A stretch of 64,000 nt of DNA from Trichomonas vaginalis G3 (GCF_026262505.1 NC_067206.1:16202641-16266640); one strand, 5' to 3'. Shown: positions 19,327-28,890, counted from the stretch's first letter. A program made the numbers and translations. The notes: a model not told the origin generated them from the letters alone.

Positions 19327-20225
19327 TCGTCATTTTCAACTTCTTTAGCATATTCGTCAGGAGTTGTCTTATATTTGTTAGGAACTGTCTTTGAAAGTAT
19401 ACCACCTTGAACTTTGACAAGTTTGAAACGAGGTCTGACAATAGTAGTTTTCTCTTTGCTTGCAGTGTGTACATTTTGCCATGTTTGCCTAAATTCATAA
19501 TATTCTCTTGTATACTTTCTTCTATTTTTACGAACACGAATGTGAGTACCTGTCGGGTTCCCATTGTTGTCATAGTCAATAGTATTTTCATATGGGTCGC
19601 GTTTAGGTATTTCTATTTTTACTTTGTCGCCTTTCTTAAGTTTGAAGCCCGGCATTCTTTCTTGTTTGTCTCTTTTGACTAAATTATTAAATATATAGTC
19701 TTTCTCTAAGTCAGGGTTGTTTTTCATTTCTTCGGGGGAGTGGTTTCCCAAACCTTTTTGTTTACGGTTATTGTAAATATTTAAAACTTGTCTCATCTTT
19801 GCCTGGGAGAAGTGTCTATACTTGTCATCATATGACATTTCATTTGCTTCACCACCTTGTGGTTGGTTTAAGTCTCTTAACATTTTTATACAACCGTCAA
19901 TGACACCAAGAGCAGAATGGTTTTGGTCGACAATGAAATATTGGTTTACATTTTTTGAACGCAGATAGTTTTTTACATCATCTGATTTGAAAGAACTTTC
20001 ACAGTCAGATGTCAGTTTTGTTGGATGGTATTTGTCAACGAATATTGTCAAAGCAGTTTTCACATCTAAAATATTTTTGGACCATAATGGTATGGCTTCA
20101 CAGTATCTTGTGTTTTGACCGACAAATATTAGCCAGTATGGTGGTCCATCTTCTCTATACCTCGGAATGTTTTCCAAGATATCCATAAACCAAGCATTTG
20201 GTGTTGAACTAAAGATTTTTATCAT
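19323..20225 (-). CDS. Retroviral-type DDE integrase of the Maverick
   Basis: Integrases of this class insert Polinton DNA, leaving 6-bp target duplications. The core shows WFMDIL (first acidic residue), TSDCESSF (second) and the DG-IKMLRD region, then NIYNNRKQKGLGNHSPEEM as in retrotransposon integrases. A C-terminal part (KLKKGDKVKIEIPKRDPYE) resembles the SH3/chromo-like end. The gene overlaps the end of the fibre gene and points away from the divergent promoter at about 20279-20294. It is one of the element's diagnostic parts. Confidence 0.85.
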   Translation of the reverse strand: MIKIFSSTPNAWFMDILENIPRYREDGPPYWLIFVGQNTRYCEAIPLWSKNILDVKTALTIFVDKYHPTKLTSDCESSFKSDDVKNYLRSKNVNQYFIVDQNHSALGVIDGCIKMLRDLNQPQGGEANEMSYDDKYRHFSQAKMRQVLNIYNNRKQKGLGNHSPEEMKNNPDLEKDYIFNNLVKRDKQERMPGFKLKKGDKVKIEIPKRDPYENTIDYDNNGNPTGTHIRVRKNRRKYTREYYEFRQTWQNVHTASKEKTTIVRPRFKLVKVQGGILSKTVPNKYKTTPDEYAKEVENDD

Positions 20226-20278
20226 GAGTGCTTTTTTGTTGCTTTAGAAACATAGGGGTCCTTGTTTGGATTCGTCAT

Positions 20279-20294
20279 TTTTATCCTATAAGAA
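20279..20294. promoter_or_regulatory. Divergent, near-palindromic Maverick promoter
   Basis: TTTTTATCCTATAAGAA lies between a minus-strand ATG (20278) and the plus-strand ATG at 20295. Read on either strand it gives a T/A-rich block ending right at an ATG, so it probably serves both directions. Confidence 0.5.
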
Positions 20295-20696
20295 ATGGGT
20301 TTATTTGGCGCATTAGCAGGAGTTGCATCTAGATTTTTACCCGCAGTGGGAACAATAGCCAGAGGTGTATTTGGAGTTGGAAGGAAGATTTTGAGTACAT
20401 TAGGTATACTTAAAGAGAAAGCACAACCTATTATACAAACTGTACAGAAAGGTTGGGATGTAGCACGAGATGCAACAAATCTTATTCCAAATCCTGAAAC
20501 AAGAGGAAAAGTTCAAGGATGGATGGACAATGTAGGAAGACAAGCAGGAAACTATTATAACAAAGCAAATGACTACTATAACCAAGCAGGACACTATATG
20601 GACCAAGGTGAAAGATTCTTTAACAGAGGATATAACCATGCACAACAATGGGTAAACAATAACCAACCTCAACCGCCTCAAACGTGGGGAATGTAA
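20295..20696 (+). CDS. Amphipathic-helix protein with Gln/Pro tail (133 aa)
   Basis: It starts MGLFGALAGVASRFLPAVGT and continues IARGVFGVGRKIL, a glycine-rich hydrophobic/amphipathic segment like the one at 16886. A region rich in Y/N/Q follows (YYNKANDYYNQAGHYMDQG), then QPQPPQTWGM. It may be a membrane-active or internal virion protein by analogy with protein VI-like peptides. That is inference; no family is recognised. Confidence 0.55.
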   Translation: MGLFGALAGVASRFLPAVGTIARGVFGVGRKILSTLGILKEKAQPIIQTVQKGWDVARDATNLIPNPETRGKVQGWMDNVGRQAGNYYNKANDYYNQAGHYMDQGERFFNRGYNHAQQWVNNNQPQPPQTWGM

Positions 20697-20715
20697 AGTT
20701 TTTTACTGAGATGAA

Positions 20716-20880
20716 ATGAACAATACAGCATTGAGACAAATGGGTTCAAGATGGATTTGTCGGCTTCCAGCAGTTACACAACGTGTTTGTCAAGTTCTTC
20801 CTATACCTCAGGAAGTTTTAGACCGACTTAAAAACAACAACAACCAGTTGAAAACAAACCAAACTAAAATTTTTTACTGA
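20716..20880 (+). CDS. Small hypothetical Maverick protein (54 aa)
   Basis: The frame MNNTALRQMGSRWICRLPAV... ends KIFY-stop, and the stop overlaps the next promoter block. It is preceded by TTTTTTACTGAGATGAA, and exactly the same string precedes the ATG at 20887. The two identical start blocks, spaced one gene apart, support a real small gene. Confidence 0.5.
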   Translation: MNNTALRQMGSRWICRLPAVTQRVCQVLPIPQEVLDRLKNNNNQLKTNQTKIFY

Positions 20881-20886
20881 GATGAA

Positions 20887-21470
20887 ATGACCGAAGAAGT
20901 TGAAACGGTAGATTTGACACCACAAACAAAAGTTCAGAACCATTGTCAAAACCTGTCAAAGAACTTACAGATGAAGAGAAAAATTCAATAATAGAAAGTG
21001 CCAGGTCTGGAAATACAAACCCTAACTATAAAGTCACTTTTCATAGAAATGGAACGGCAAGTATCTCAAAAAAGAAACAGACTCTCACAAATAAAATATT
21101 GAAGTCTGAAGGAGCTTTCGAGACAACAGATGGAAAAGTTTACTTCACTGACCAACAGTTCATTATAGAACATCTCATTGACTTAGAGTCGAAATATTCT
21201 AAACTTTACAACAAACACAAAAAGTTGAAAGGAAAACAAAAACAAATGGCATATGATATTTATGAAGATGTTGACGATACAACTGTTCCTGCAGGTGAGG
21301 TAAAGTCAGAGGAACCGAAAAGTGACGAAAAACCGATAGAAGAAGAAAAACCAAAAACTGAAGATAAACCAAAACCAAAGTTTAGTTTCCAAACTAAACC
21401 AAGTCAACCTTCATTAGCTGGTATGGGTTGGCGTCAAAGACTTATGGCAGCAGGCGGTTATGTAAAGTAA
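20887..21470 (+). CDS. Hypothetical acidic/lysine-rich Maverick protein
   Basis: The clearly open part runs from 20943, and the start motif points to the ATG at 20887. It has KVTFHRNGTASISKKKQTL (about a quarter of the way in), then a helical lysine-rich part (KLYNKHKKLKGKQKQM), a P/E/K-rich linker, and a C-terminal MGWRQRLMAAGGYVK. The segment S-G-N-x-x-P with a glycine hairpin and KxKQ resembles the small protein at 43876-44082 of the second element. A nucleic-acid-binding role is possible. Confidence 0.5.
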
Positions 21471-21502
21471 AGAAAAAAAAATATTTTTTTATTTTTATAA
21501 AA

Positions 21503-23656
21503 ATGCCCCCATATAGAATGGATAGAAAATCTGCTAGAATAAAAGCAGAGTTGCAAAGATATGGTTGGAGAGTTTCGAAGAAGTTTAAATATAGGAAGGG
21601 AAGACCCATAAAAGTCTATGACAAACTGGCTGGTCTTCGCTACGAAATGGATTTGGAAACAGCACGTGCAAATTATCCAAACAGACTAGAGAGGTTAGAA
21701 GAAGAACGTCTTATGGACATGCCTTTCGATGTTAGTGAACCTCAAGTTGAAGGACACGACGGCTTTGCCAGATTCTACTGGAAACATGACGAACAATTGC
21801 ATCCTTTGAGAAGGAAAAAAGGAAAAGGTGAAGACGCACATGCTCCCATGGAAAGAACAAGATATGCATATGAGAAGTATCGTGAAGTTAGAAGTCAAAT
21901 TACATCTGGTCGAACCTTTACAGTAAACTTTGACGAAGGAAAGAACAAAGAAGGCTTCATGGGTGTACTTGCTGCAATTCAAGATGGAAATAAGAAAGGA
22001 TACAATCTCAGATTGACCATAACAGATTTGGATGGTCACATTTACTATGCAAATGGCAATGAACAAACAGCTGCAAAACTTCTTGACGCTTTCAAGACTA
22101 CAAAGAGAGAACAAATGGTTGACTCCGACTCAGACATTTTGAATGCAATTGAAGGAATTGCAAGTGTCAAGTTCGAATGGTACCAACCTAACCCTCAAGC
22201 AGTCAGACAACATGCTGGATACTTCCCGTTCATAAATAAGTCTGACATTGACTTGACAAGGTATGGAATTTACAATTCAATTGAAACAATTGTCAATGAA
22301 CCTTGCATTCTTACATGTCTCAGGAACTCTGGTCTTGTTACAGATGAGAAGATGAAGTATCTTGAGTCATGTGTGAAGACAAGGTACATTCTCAGAGGTC
22401 AATTGGCAAAAATTGCACCGTTGGCAAATGTCAATATCCGAGTCAACATACCTACAGCTAAAGGTTCTTCACATGACGACTATGTTGTTGAGTTCAATTT
22501 ACCATGGTTGAAGATTGCAATTGTCCACAACCACTTCATGTTGAACGAAAGTCTTACAAACCCATTGTTCGGAAAAGGCAAGTGCAACATTGTCAGAGCT
22601 GTAAACATTCTTTTCGAGAAAGGTTTGTTGGAACCAATTCCAGATGACAAGCTGACAGAAACTTTTGTACCAAAAGACGAAACAAACTTTTCACTGTTAG
22701 CAAGACCAAAAGTTGTTCCAGACAAAGTTCTAGTACAAAAGAAGTACACAATTCCACAAGGAGTTGGATTGTTCGGATACCAACCTGAACCAGAAGAACT
22801 TCCAATGAGGTTGCAAGAACTTCAAGATGCTATAAACAAACTTCCATTGAGACATCCAATTGACGTCAAATTGTATTGGAGAGCATTTGAGTTAGGTCAG
22901 AAGGTTTTATATGAAACAGGTTGCTTCGACGATGTTTATGAGATAACAGGAGAAGTTTCTCAGAAGATAAGAGACTCACTTGAATTTCCACAAACTGGAC
23001 CAATTGGTTGCGACAAGTTCGACTCAAACGAAAAGATATACTATGTCGACCTTAACGCTGCATACATGAGGTTTGTCCAATATATTCCGACTGGAATTCC
23101 AAACGAAGATGGTGAGTTCCCGGGAAGGAACTATACAGTTGGAAAAGTCATACAACAACTGTATGATATTAGGAAAGCTTCAAACCCCAAACTTGCAATG
23201 ACACTCAAATTGCTTATGAATTCGACATGGGGATATTCCATTAAGAAACCTCAAGAGATGAAGAGTAAACATTATGAGAAGGTCGACAACTTTGTTGAAA
23301 GGTTTTCTCCTTTTGTTTTGAAGTACGAATTCACTCAAGGTCAAAGTGGCTTAGTAACCACATTAAAACCTATTGTCGAACATTGGTCTTACCCTCAGTT
23401 CGCAAAGGCAGTCCTTGACAACTACAACAAATTCTTCTCCGAAGTCAAATCCAAAGTGAAGGTTTACTATGAGAACATTGACGCACTCATGACGAACGAA
23501 GAAGGATACAACAAACTCATTGAAATGGGAATGGTCGGTGAAAAGATGGGCTGTTTTAAGCTAGATAAGGTATTTTCCGAAGTTCATGTAATATCGAAAA
23601 GGAAATATTGGGGCATACTTGAAGACGGCACAGAAATAAAACATTGCATGAAATAA
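21503..23656 (+). CDS. Protein-primed family B DNA polymerase of the Maverick
   Basis: This polymerase replicates the element. The ATG at 21503 follows TTTTTATAAAA. The N-terminal part is basic (RRYGWR-like, KKFKYRKGRPIKVYDKL). Motif A is YYVDLNAAYMRFVQ, motif B is KLLMNSTWGYSIKK, and a conserved IDALMTNEEG region follows. The KRKYWGILEDG block near the end is typical of Polinton polymerases. It is one of the two genes that define Mavericks. The downstream neighbour is a duplicated unknown gene. Confidence 0.88.
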   Translation: MPPYRMDRKSARIKAELQRYGWRVSKKFKYRKGRPIKVYDKLAGLRYEMDLETARANYPNRLERLEEERLMDMPFDVSEPQVEGHDGFARFYWKHDEQLHPLRRKKGKGEDAHAPMERTRYAYEKYREVRSQITSGRTFTVNFDEGKNKEGFMGVLAAIQDGNKKGYNLRLTITDLDGHIYYANGNEQTAAKLLDAFKTTKREQMVDSDSDILNAIEGIASVKFEWYQPNPQAVRQHAGYFPFINKSDIDLTRYGIYNSIETIVNEPCILTCLRNSGLVTDEKMKYLESCVKTRYILRGQLAKIAPLANVNIRVNIPTAKGSSHDDYVVEFNLPWLKIAIVHNHFMLNESLTNPLFGKGKCNIVRAVNILFEKGLLEPIPDDKLTETFVPKDETNFSLLARPKVVPDKVLVQKKYTIPQGVGLFGYQPEPEELPMRLQELQDAINKLPLRHPIDVKLYWRAFELGQKVLYETGCFDDVYEITGEVSQKIRDSLEFPQTGPIGCDKFDSNEKIYYVDLNAAYMRFVQYIPTGIPNEDGEFPGRNYTVGKVIQQLYDIRKASNPKLAMTLKLLMNSTWGYSIKKPQEMKSKHYEKVDNFVERFSPFVLKYEFTQGQSGLVTTLKPIVEHWSYPQFAKAVLDNYNKFFSEVKSKVKVYYENIDALMTNEEGYNKLIEMGMVGEKMGCFKLDKVFSEVHVISKRKYWGILEDGTEIKHCMK

Positions 23657-23809
23657 AAAATTTATTTTTAAAAAAGTGACATTTTTAAATTTTATTTGAA
23701 ATGTACGCTGAGTTTGTTAGTGAACCTCAAGTTGAAGGAAACTTGTTTGTTAGATGAGAAATATGAAATGGCATACCATTTTAAAACAATATATTTTTAC
23801 ATATATTAA

Positions 23810-24668
23810 ATGCTTCAGGTTGAAAAACAAAGAACAAAAGTAGCAGATACAAAACCGTTAGACTATATCTTTACAAATGCTGGTAGGACTATTTCAGATG
23901 AAGAAATTTCATCCGAGCATACAGGTTTGACTATCCAATTCGTTGGCTTCAAAGTCCTTCAGATGCAAAGGCAATAGGATTTAGAAGAGTTTTGTTTTCA
24001 AATAGAACTAACGCATTTATGTTCGCAGTATATTTTCATGGGCAGTATAAAGGTCATGATGGTCTAATAGACAAATTTGACGAAATGAGAATCTTTACAG
24101 TTCGTTCAGACGAAAGTCTTGAGAAAACTCTAAATGACTTTCAAACTCAAATGAACAAATATTATTGGGAATTTCAAGAAAATACGACTCTTTACTAAAT
24201 GGAACATACTATCTGAAACTAGAATATGACAAGATGAACTCCACCGTTTCATTTCAAAAGATTGAAATTAACCCTCCAAGAGATACAGAGTTTTTATATT
24301 GGAAAGTAGACAAACGTTCTTGGGCACAATTTCTTCGGTTACTAAACCAGAACGAACCATTACCACCAGATGGTCCATTTCAATTTATACTTCCACCAGC
24401 AGATTTGACAGTTTATAGAAACGTGTTTGACCCTCAAAATGTTATGTGTCATGCAAGTTTCAGTTCAAGCAACAATAGTTTTCTATGTATTGGTAAGGAC
24501 TTTTATGACTTTGCTTCTAAATTCTACGAACCACCTAGTAACAGTTTCTCTGACTTTCAAGTTTGGTTCACAACAAATGGTGTGCAACATATTATTCCAT
24601 TGTACTATGACTTTTATCTCGAATTGTCTTTCATATATAACTACGGAAAAGTGCTGAAAAAGTATTGA
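23810..24668 (+). pseudogene. Second, broken copy of the 17133-17981 gene family
   Basis: It begins MLQVEKQRTKVADTKPLDY after TTTTTACATATATTAA, matching the N-terminus of the gene at 17133-17981. Its C-terminal half has FYEPPSNSFSDFQVWFTT and DFYLELSFIYNYGK. The two have diverged clearly, so the duplication is old or the copies came from different elements. This copy is broken. Confidence 0.7.
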
Positions 24669-25460
24669 AAAATAATGTTTAGGGTAGAAGGTTAGATCTA
24701 ACCTGTTTTCTCACCTCTTTTCTAACCTCATGAATTTTCATGAATTTTCCCGAAATAAAAAATAAAGTTATTTTTATATAAAATTCATGCGGGAAATTCT
24801 TGAGTTTTGGTTGAAAGAATACGGTGGAGCCAAAAAGTGGCTCGACCTCAAAACAAGCATTTTATGAGCTTACAAAGGGTGTTATGAATGAATTCAAAGG
24901 TATTTGCATACATCCTGACCTCGTTCATTTTGTTGCTGAATTCAGCAAAAATAAAGTTTATGTTAGAATGTTAGATCTAACCTCTTTTCTAACCTGTTTT
25001 CTAACATGGTCTAAAACTCTCGAAAATCATGAAATTTACACCAAAAATATATTTTAGGGTAGAAGGTTAGATCTAACCTGTTTTCTAACCTGTTTTCTAA
25101 CCTGTTTTCTAACCTCTTGAATTTTCATGACTTCTTCGTAAATGTTTTGTCAAGACTTCTTCGTAATGAGTGTAAAGGACCCAAAAATATAATTTAGGGT
25201 AGAAGGTTAGATCTAACCTGTTTTCTAACCTGTTTTCTAACCTCTTGAATTTTCATGACTTCTTCGTAAATGTTTTGTCAAACATGAACGTAAATGTTTT
25301 GTCAAGACTTCTTCGTAATGAGTGTAAATCAGACAAAAATAATGTTTAGGGTAGAAGGTTAGATCTAACCTGTTTTCTAACCTCTTTTCTAACCTCTTGA
25401 ATTTTCATGAATTTTCCCAAAATAAAAAATAAAGTTAGTTTTATTTTTTTATTTTTTTTA
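24669..25460 (+). repeat. Iteron/half-site repeat block with a small conserved module
   Basis: There are five to six copies of GGTTAGATCTAACC followed by TAACC half-sites every 12 bases (from about 24690, 24969, 25065, 25207 and 25357). Interspersed are 24-bp iterons (25128-25172, 25258-25325) and the module starting REILEFWLKEYG (24787-24960), which is also found three times in the second element. The block ends in the leader of the next gene. Confidence 0.75.
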
Positions 25461-25476
25461 TTTTGTATGTAAAGAT

Positions 25477-26418
25477 ATGATTTCAACAATCGGCACAACA
25501 ACAATTCAAACAACAACAGCACCAAACTCGTTAGTTATGAATCCAACATCTATGTTAGTAGAAATGAAAAGCTTCATTCCTTCTTCATATACTTTTGAAA
25601 CAAAAATCCAGAAGATAAAGCAAGAACTTTTAACAAGTAATTTAGACTGTAGTGCGAAAGATGAAACAAATGAACAGTATCTTTATGAAATGCAGGACAT
25701 TATTGACCATTTACCCAAATTGCCTGAAATTCAGCAACAAAAACTCACTATTCCTGAATTCGATGAAATAGAAGTCAAAGCAACTGACTCAGTAGAAATA
25801 AAGAAGTTCATACGAAAGGTAAACTATGAGTTTCTAGGATTTCATTGCAACCATAAGGTTATGGACAAAGATTGCGACATGTTATATAAGAATGTTTCTG
25901 ACATATATAAATCTGAAGAATTTAAGACCTACGACAACTTTGTTTCGTTAGTTGCTGAATGTGTATGGCAGATAAGAGATAAAGATAGAAGAGGTAAGGT
26001 ATGGAATGAACAGATAAAACCCGCTATGTTTGAGATGAAGAGAGCAATTGACGCCTTAGTTGTTTTAGCAGGTAAGGTTTCAGAATATAACGCAAAAATG
26101 AACCCGCAATGTTCTAAATGTAAAGCAGCAATAAGAAAATATAACTACTCCGTCAAAGAGATAGAACGTATGAGAAACGACTATGCAGACTTAAAGAAAG
26201 AAGCAGAAAAACCAGCAGAAGATAAAATGGACATGTTAGCATTTCTGAACAAAAACTATCCAACAGCAGAAGATTTCCTTCTATCTGACGTCAAGAAGAA
26301 GTATAAAGAGACTTTCGGCATAGTTAAAACTTTTGACATACTGACAGAAGAAATAGAAGCTACAAAACTGTTTAGGATTTCAAATATACATCGTACAATT
26401 CATGTAAAACGCTTATAA
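25477..26418 (+). CDS. Hypothetical Maverick protein (313 aa)
   Basis: The protein has a T-rich N-terminus and is then mostly helical, with charged segments. A Cys pair, NPQCSKCKAA, lies near residue 211, followed by a coiled-coil stretch (VKEIERMRNDYADLKKEAEK). No family is recognised. Its leader (ATTTTGTATGTAAAGA just before the ATG) is shared with the two KilA-N genes downstream but not with the other Maverick genes, so the three probably form a co-regulated set. Confidence 0.65.
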   Translation: MISTIGTTTIQTTTAPNSLVMNPTSMLVEMKSFIPSSYTFETKIQKIKQELLTSNLDCSAKDETNEQYLYEMQDIIDHLPKLPEIQQQKLTIPEFDEIEVKATDSVEIKKFIRKVNYEFLGFHCNHKVMDKDCDMLYKNVSDIYKSEEFKTYDNFVSLVAECVWQIRDKDRRGKVWNEQIKPAMFEMKRAIDALVVLAGKVSEYNAKMNPQCSKCKAAIRKYNYSVKEIERMRNDYADLKKEAEKPAEDKMDMLAFLNKNYPTAEDFLLSDVKKKYKETFGIVKTFDILTEEIEATKLFRISNIHRTIHVKRL

Positions 26419-26424
26419 AATAAC

Positions 26425-26640
26425 TGAGGTGAAAAAACAGGTGAAAAAACGGGTGAGATCTCACCTCTTCACCTAAACTTTATTTTTGCTGAAAAATGAC
26501 CAAATTTCATGAGTTTTGTGTGTTTTAGACCATGTTAGAAAACAGGTGAGAAAACAGGTGAGATCTCACCTCTTCACCTAAACTTTATTTTTGCTAAAAA
26601 ATGACCAAATTTCATGAGTTTCCTTAAGACAGAAAAAATA
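26425..26640 (-). repeat. Two palindrome/half-site motifs in reverse orientation
   Basis: GGTGAGATCTCACC occurs at about 26451 and 26548, each preceded by AACAGGTGA half-sites. Read on the minus strand they match the 15412-15473 motif. They are separated by ATGACCAAATTTCATGAG, itself repeated. Confidence 0.7.
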
Positions 26641-26690
26641 AAGTTAGTTTTATTTTTATTTATTTTTTTATTTTGTATGTAAGAACATAT

Positions 26691-27302
26691 ATGACAAACA
26701 CTGAGTTTGAAACAGTTAAAAAGATAGACAATAACACTAAATTGGTTAGAATAGGTGATTTAAACGTAAGATACTCAAAGAAATACAACAAATATTCTTT
26801 GTCAGACATTATATCTCCATCTGGAAAGAAACCGAAGGACTGGGTTAGAATTGCTTCTACTCAGAAAATTTTGACAAGAAATCCTGAGCTTATGATATCG
26901 GTAAAATTCTATGGAACTGCAGCATATCTCATTGACAAAAGTCTTATACCAATAGTTTTGTTATGGTTAGACCCAGTTGTTGGATATAACTTCATAACAT
27001 ATGGTTCATTCGATACGGAACGTTGCAGTGAAGGCTTACTTTACATCGTTCAGAAACCGAAGGACTTCAATACAAAGAGATATAAGATAGGAAGAACATA
27101 TAATATAACTCAAAGATATGACAGTACAGTCAATAGAGTCAAGGTTGTGTTTGTTAATGATATGAGAGCTGCTGAAACAGAACTACTTGAAAAGTTTGAG
27201 AAAATATATGGTGCTCCCATAAAAGGTAAAGAAACGTTTGAAGTAGATGAGATAGATAAAGCTATAAAATTATTTGACGAAGTTGCTGAAAAATACATGT
27301 AA
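26691..27302 (+). CDS. KilA-N domain protein with T5orf172/GIY-YIG-like C-terminus
   Basis: The 203-residue protein has an N-terminal KilA-N-like DNA-binding segment (about 20-60: RYSKKYNKYSLSDIISPSGK then DWVRIAST). The C-terminal part has EGLLYIVQKPKDF and YKIGRTYNITQRYDS, the start of the T5orf172 (GIY-YIG-related) fold. This domain pair is common in large DNA viruses and phages, usually in DNA-binding regulators or nucleases. The start at 26691 follows the shared leader. It probably binds element DNA; target unknown. Confidence 0.72.
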   Translation: MTNTEFETVKKIDNNTKLVRIGDLNVRYSKKYNKYSLSDIISPSGKKPKDWVRIASTQKILTRNPELMISVKFYGTAAYLIDKSLIPIVLLWLDPVVGYNFITYGSFDTERCSEGLLYIVQKPKDFNTKRYKIGRTYNITQRYDSTVNRVKVVFVNDMRAAETELLEKFEKIYGAPIKGKETFEVDEIDKAIKLFDEVAEKYM

Positions 27303-27326
27303 AAATAACGTTTACCATGTAAAACG

Positions 27327-27400
27327 CTTGTGAAAAAACAGGTGAAAAAACAGGTGAGATCTAACCTTCTACCCTAAAATATATTTTTGCTGAATTCAGC
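27327..27400 (-). repeat. Hybrid palindrome/half-site motif
   Basis: GGTGAGATCTAACCTTCTACC joins TCACC-type sites on one side with TAACC and TACCC types on the other. It is followed by the palindrome TTGCTGAATTCAGCA. It looks like a recombinant between motif variants. Confidence 0.55.
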
Positions 27401-27426
27401 ACAAAAATCTGAGTAAAATGGCATAA

Positions 27427-27686
27427 GATTGCTTCCCTCGGAAAACCGAGAGAAGAGATTCCGTACGAAAACAGTGAAGAACAGCGAGTACGTTAAAAAA
27501 CGTAGTCGCCTAAAACTCATGAAAACAGTGAAGAACAGCGAGACCGACTTTTTTCGGGGTCGCCTAAAACTCATGAAAACAGTGAAGAACAGCGAGTAGG
27601 TAAAAAAACCCAGTCGCCAAAACTCTATGAAAACAGTGAAGAACAGCGAGTACGTAAGAAAACGTAGTCGCCTAAAACTCATGAAA
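27427..27686 (+). repeat. 54-bp hairpin array beside a duplicated KilA-N gene fragment
   Basis: Four exact-length units begin at 27467, 27521, 27575 and 27629 (GAAAACAGTGAAGAACAGCG). Each contains a hairpin GCGAG-stem-loop-stem-GTCGC whose inner stem differs between units (TACGT/ACGTA, ACCGA/TCGGGGT, TAGGT/ACCCA). The 45 bases before the array copy part of the downstream KilA-N gene (27988-28032). Confidence 0.75.
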
Positions 27687-27766
27687 ATCATGAATTTCCT
27701 TAAGATAGAAAAAATAAAGTTAGTTTTATTTTTATTTATTTTTTTATTTTGTATGTAAAGACAGAT

Positions 27767-28573
27767 ATGTCAACATCAGAGAACACAACAACAGTTATAG
27801 TCCATGAAGCTATAAATGAAGAATACGAGTACATACAGTTTAACAAACAACTCCGTCTCATTCGTTCGGTCAAAGATGACATGTACCAAATGCAAAGTAT
27901 TTTGAATGCTCTTCGTTCTACAAAGCAAGCATATCATTGGTTTGAAAACCAACAGACAAAAGAACTTTTAGAAGAATTTCCTCATATGATTGCTTCCCTC
28001 GGAAAACCGAGGGAAGAGATTCCATTCGAAAATCGCAAGAATTTGGCTCCTTGTTTGAAAGGATATTATGTACATAGACTTCTTGTAAATGCTGTTGCAA
28101 TGTGGGCTTCACCTCGTTACGCTTGTTATATTTTCATGATGTTAGATGAAATTCATAGACAAGAACGTGAAGAGATGGAAAACAAGCTTGAAGCAAAAGA
28201 CAAAAACATTCAGAAAAGAATACCACGTTCGGTACCAAAAGGAAAGGAAAAGAACTATAAGTATATGATTTATACTGAAGAGATGGAAAATGAAGAAGAT
28301 AAAGATATGGTTATGTTGCATTTAGTCAGAAGAAACAACAAAAGCTTTTACGACCTTGCTAAGATTTACAAATCTGACAGAAATTGGTTCTATCGCGAAA
28401 ACTTACCGATTTCAATGACACCGAATGAAGATGTGAAACAAAGAGTTCAAGATACGTTACCTCAAACACACTATGATATTAAAGGTTGTACAATTCTTAC
28501 ATTCAAAGAAGATTTGCCATTGTTAAAGGAAAAAATAACAGAGTATTTTGACAACTTCAAACAAGTAGAGTAG
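27767..28573 (+). CDS. KilA-N/MSV199-like protein (268 aa)
   Basis: Residues about 85-125 (GYYVHRLLVNAVAMWASPRY then CYIFMMLDEI) are a typical KilA-N core. They are preceded by KQAYHWFENQQTKELLEEF and followed by a charged helix. The C-terminal part (KYMIYTEEMENEEDKDMVML then LVRRNNKSF) resembles the DUF3627/MSV199 tail of viral KilA-N proteins. It shares its leader with the genes at 25477 and 26691. It probably is a DNA-binding regulator; its sites are unknown, but the repeated palindromes nearby are obvious candidates. Confidence 0.75.
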   Translation: MSTSENTTTVIVHEAINEEYEYIQFNKQLRLIRSVKDDMYQMQSILNALRSTKQAYHWFENQQTKELLEEFPHMIASLGKPREEIPFENRKNLAPCLKGYYVHRLLVNAVAMWASPRYACYIFMMLDEIHRQEREEMENKLEAKDKNIQKRIPRSVPKGKEKNYKYMIYTEEMENEEDKDMVMLHLVRRNNKSFYDLAKIYKSDRNWFYRENLPISMTPNEDVKQRVQDTLPQTHYDIKGCTILTFKEDLPLLKEKITEYFDNFKQVE

Positions 28574-28667
28574 ATGAACCATTTATTTTTCAAGCTTGAC
28601 TTCAGATGGCTCAGGTAGCTCTATAAAGTAAATTGCCTTGTCAAATCCTTCTGGCATTCCGAGTCCT

Positions 28668-28890
28668 TCCTTCCGACAGAAAAATATTTTCCCGACAACT
28701 GGAAAAAAATTTCCTTCCGACAGAAAAAATTTTTCCCGACGACAAGAAAAAATTTTCCAGTTGTCCGTCCGTAAACCATTCAAATTTTCGAAAATTGAGA
28801 ACTTTTTGGTCGAACTTCAGGAAAAGTTTTTCCTTCCAACAGAAAAAATTTTTCCTTCCGACAGGAAAAGTTTTTCCTTCCGACAGGACA
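28668..28890 (+). repeat. Degenerate repeat of TTCCGACAGAAAAA units
   Basis: Seven or so imperfect units of about 24 bases (CCTTCCGACAGGAAAAGTTT and variants) occupy the gap between the KilA-N gene and the ATPase gene. Open frames through it on both strands are repeat translations. A 31-codon frame at 28898-28993 (MTDVPLPECLPKPEE) may be a gene remnant. Confidence 0.6.

Noticed and set aside
27374-27691. A 105-codon minus-strand frame with SLFFTVF repeats
   Set aside because: It is the complement of the 54-bp hairpin array, whose length is a multiple of three.
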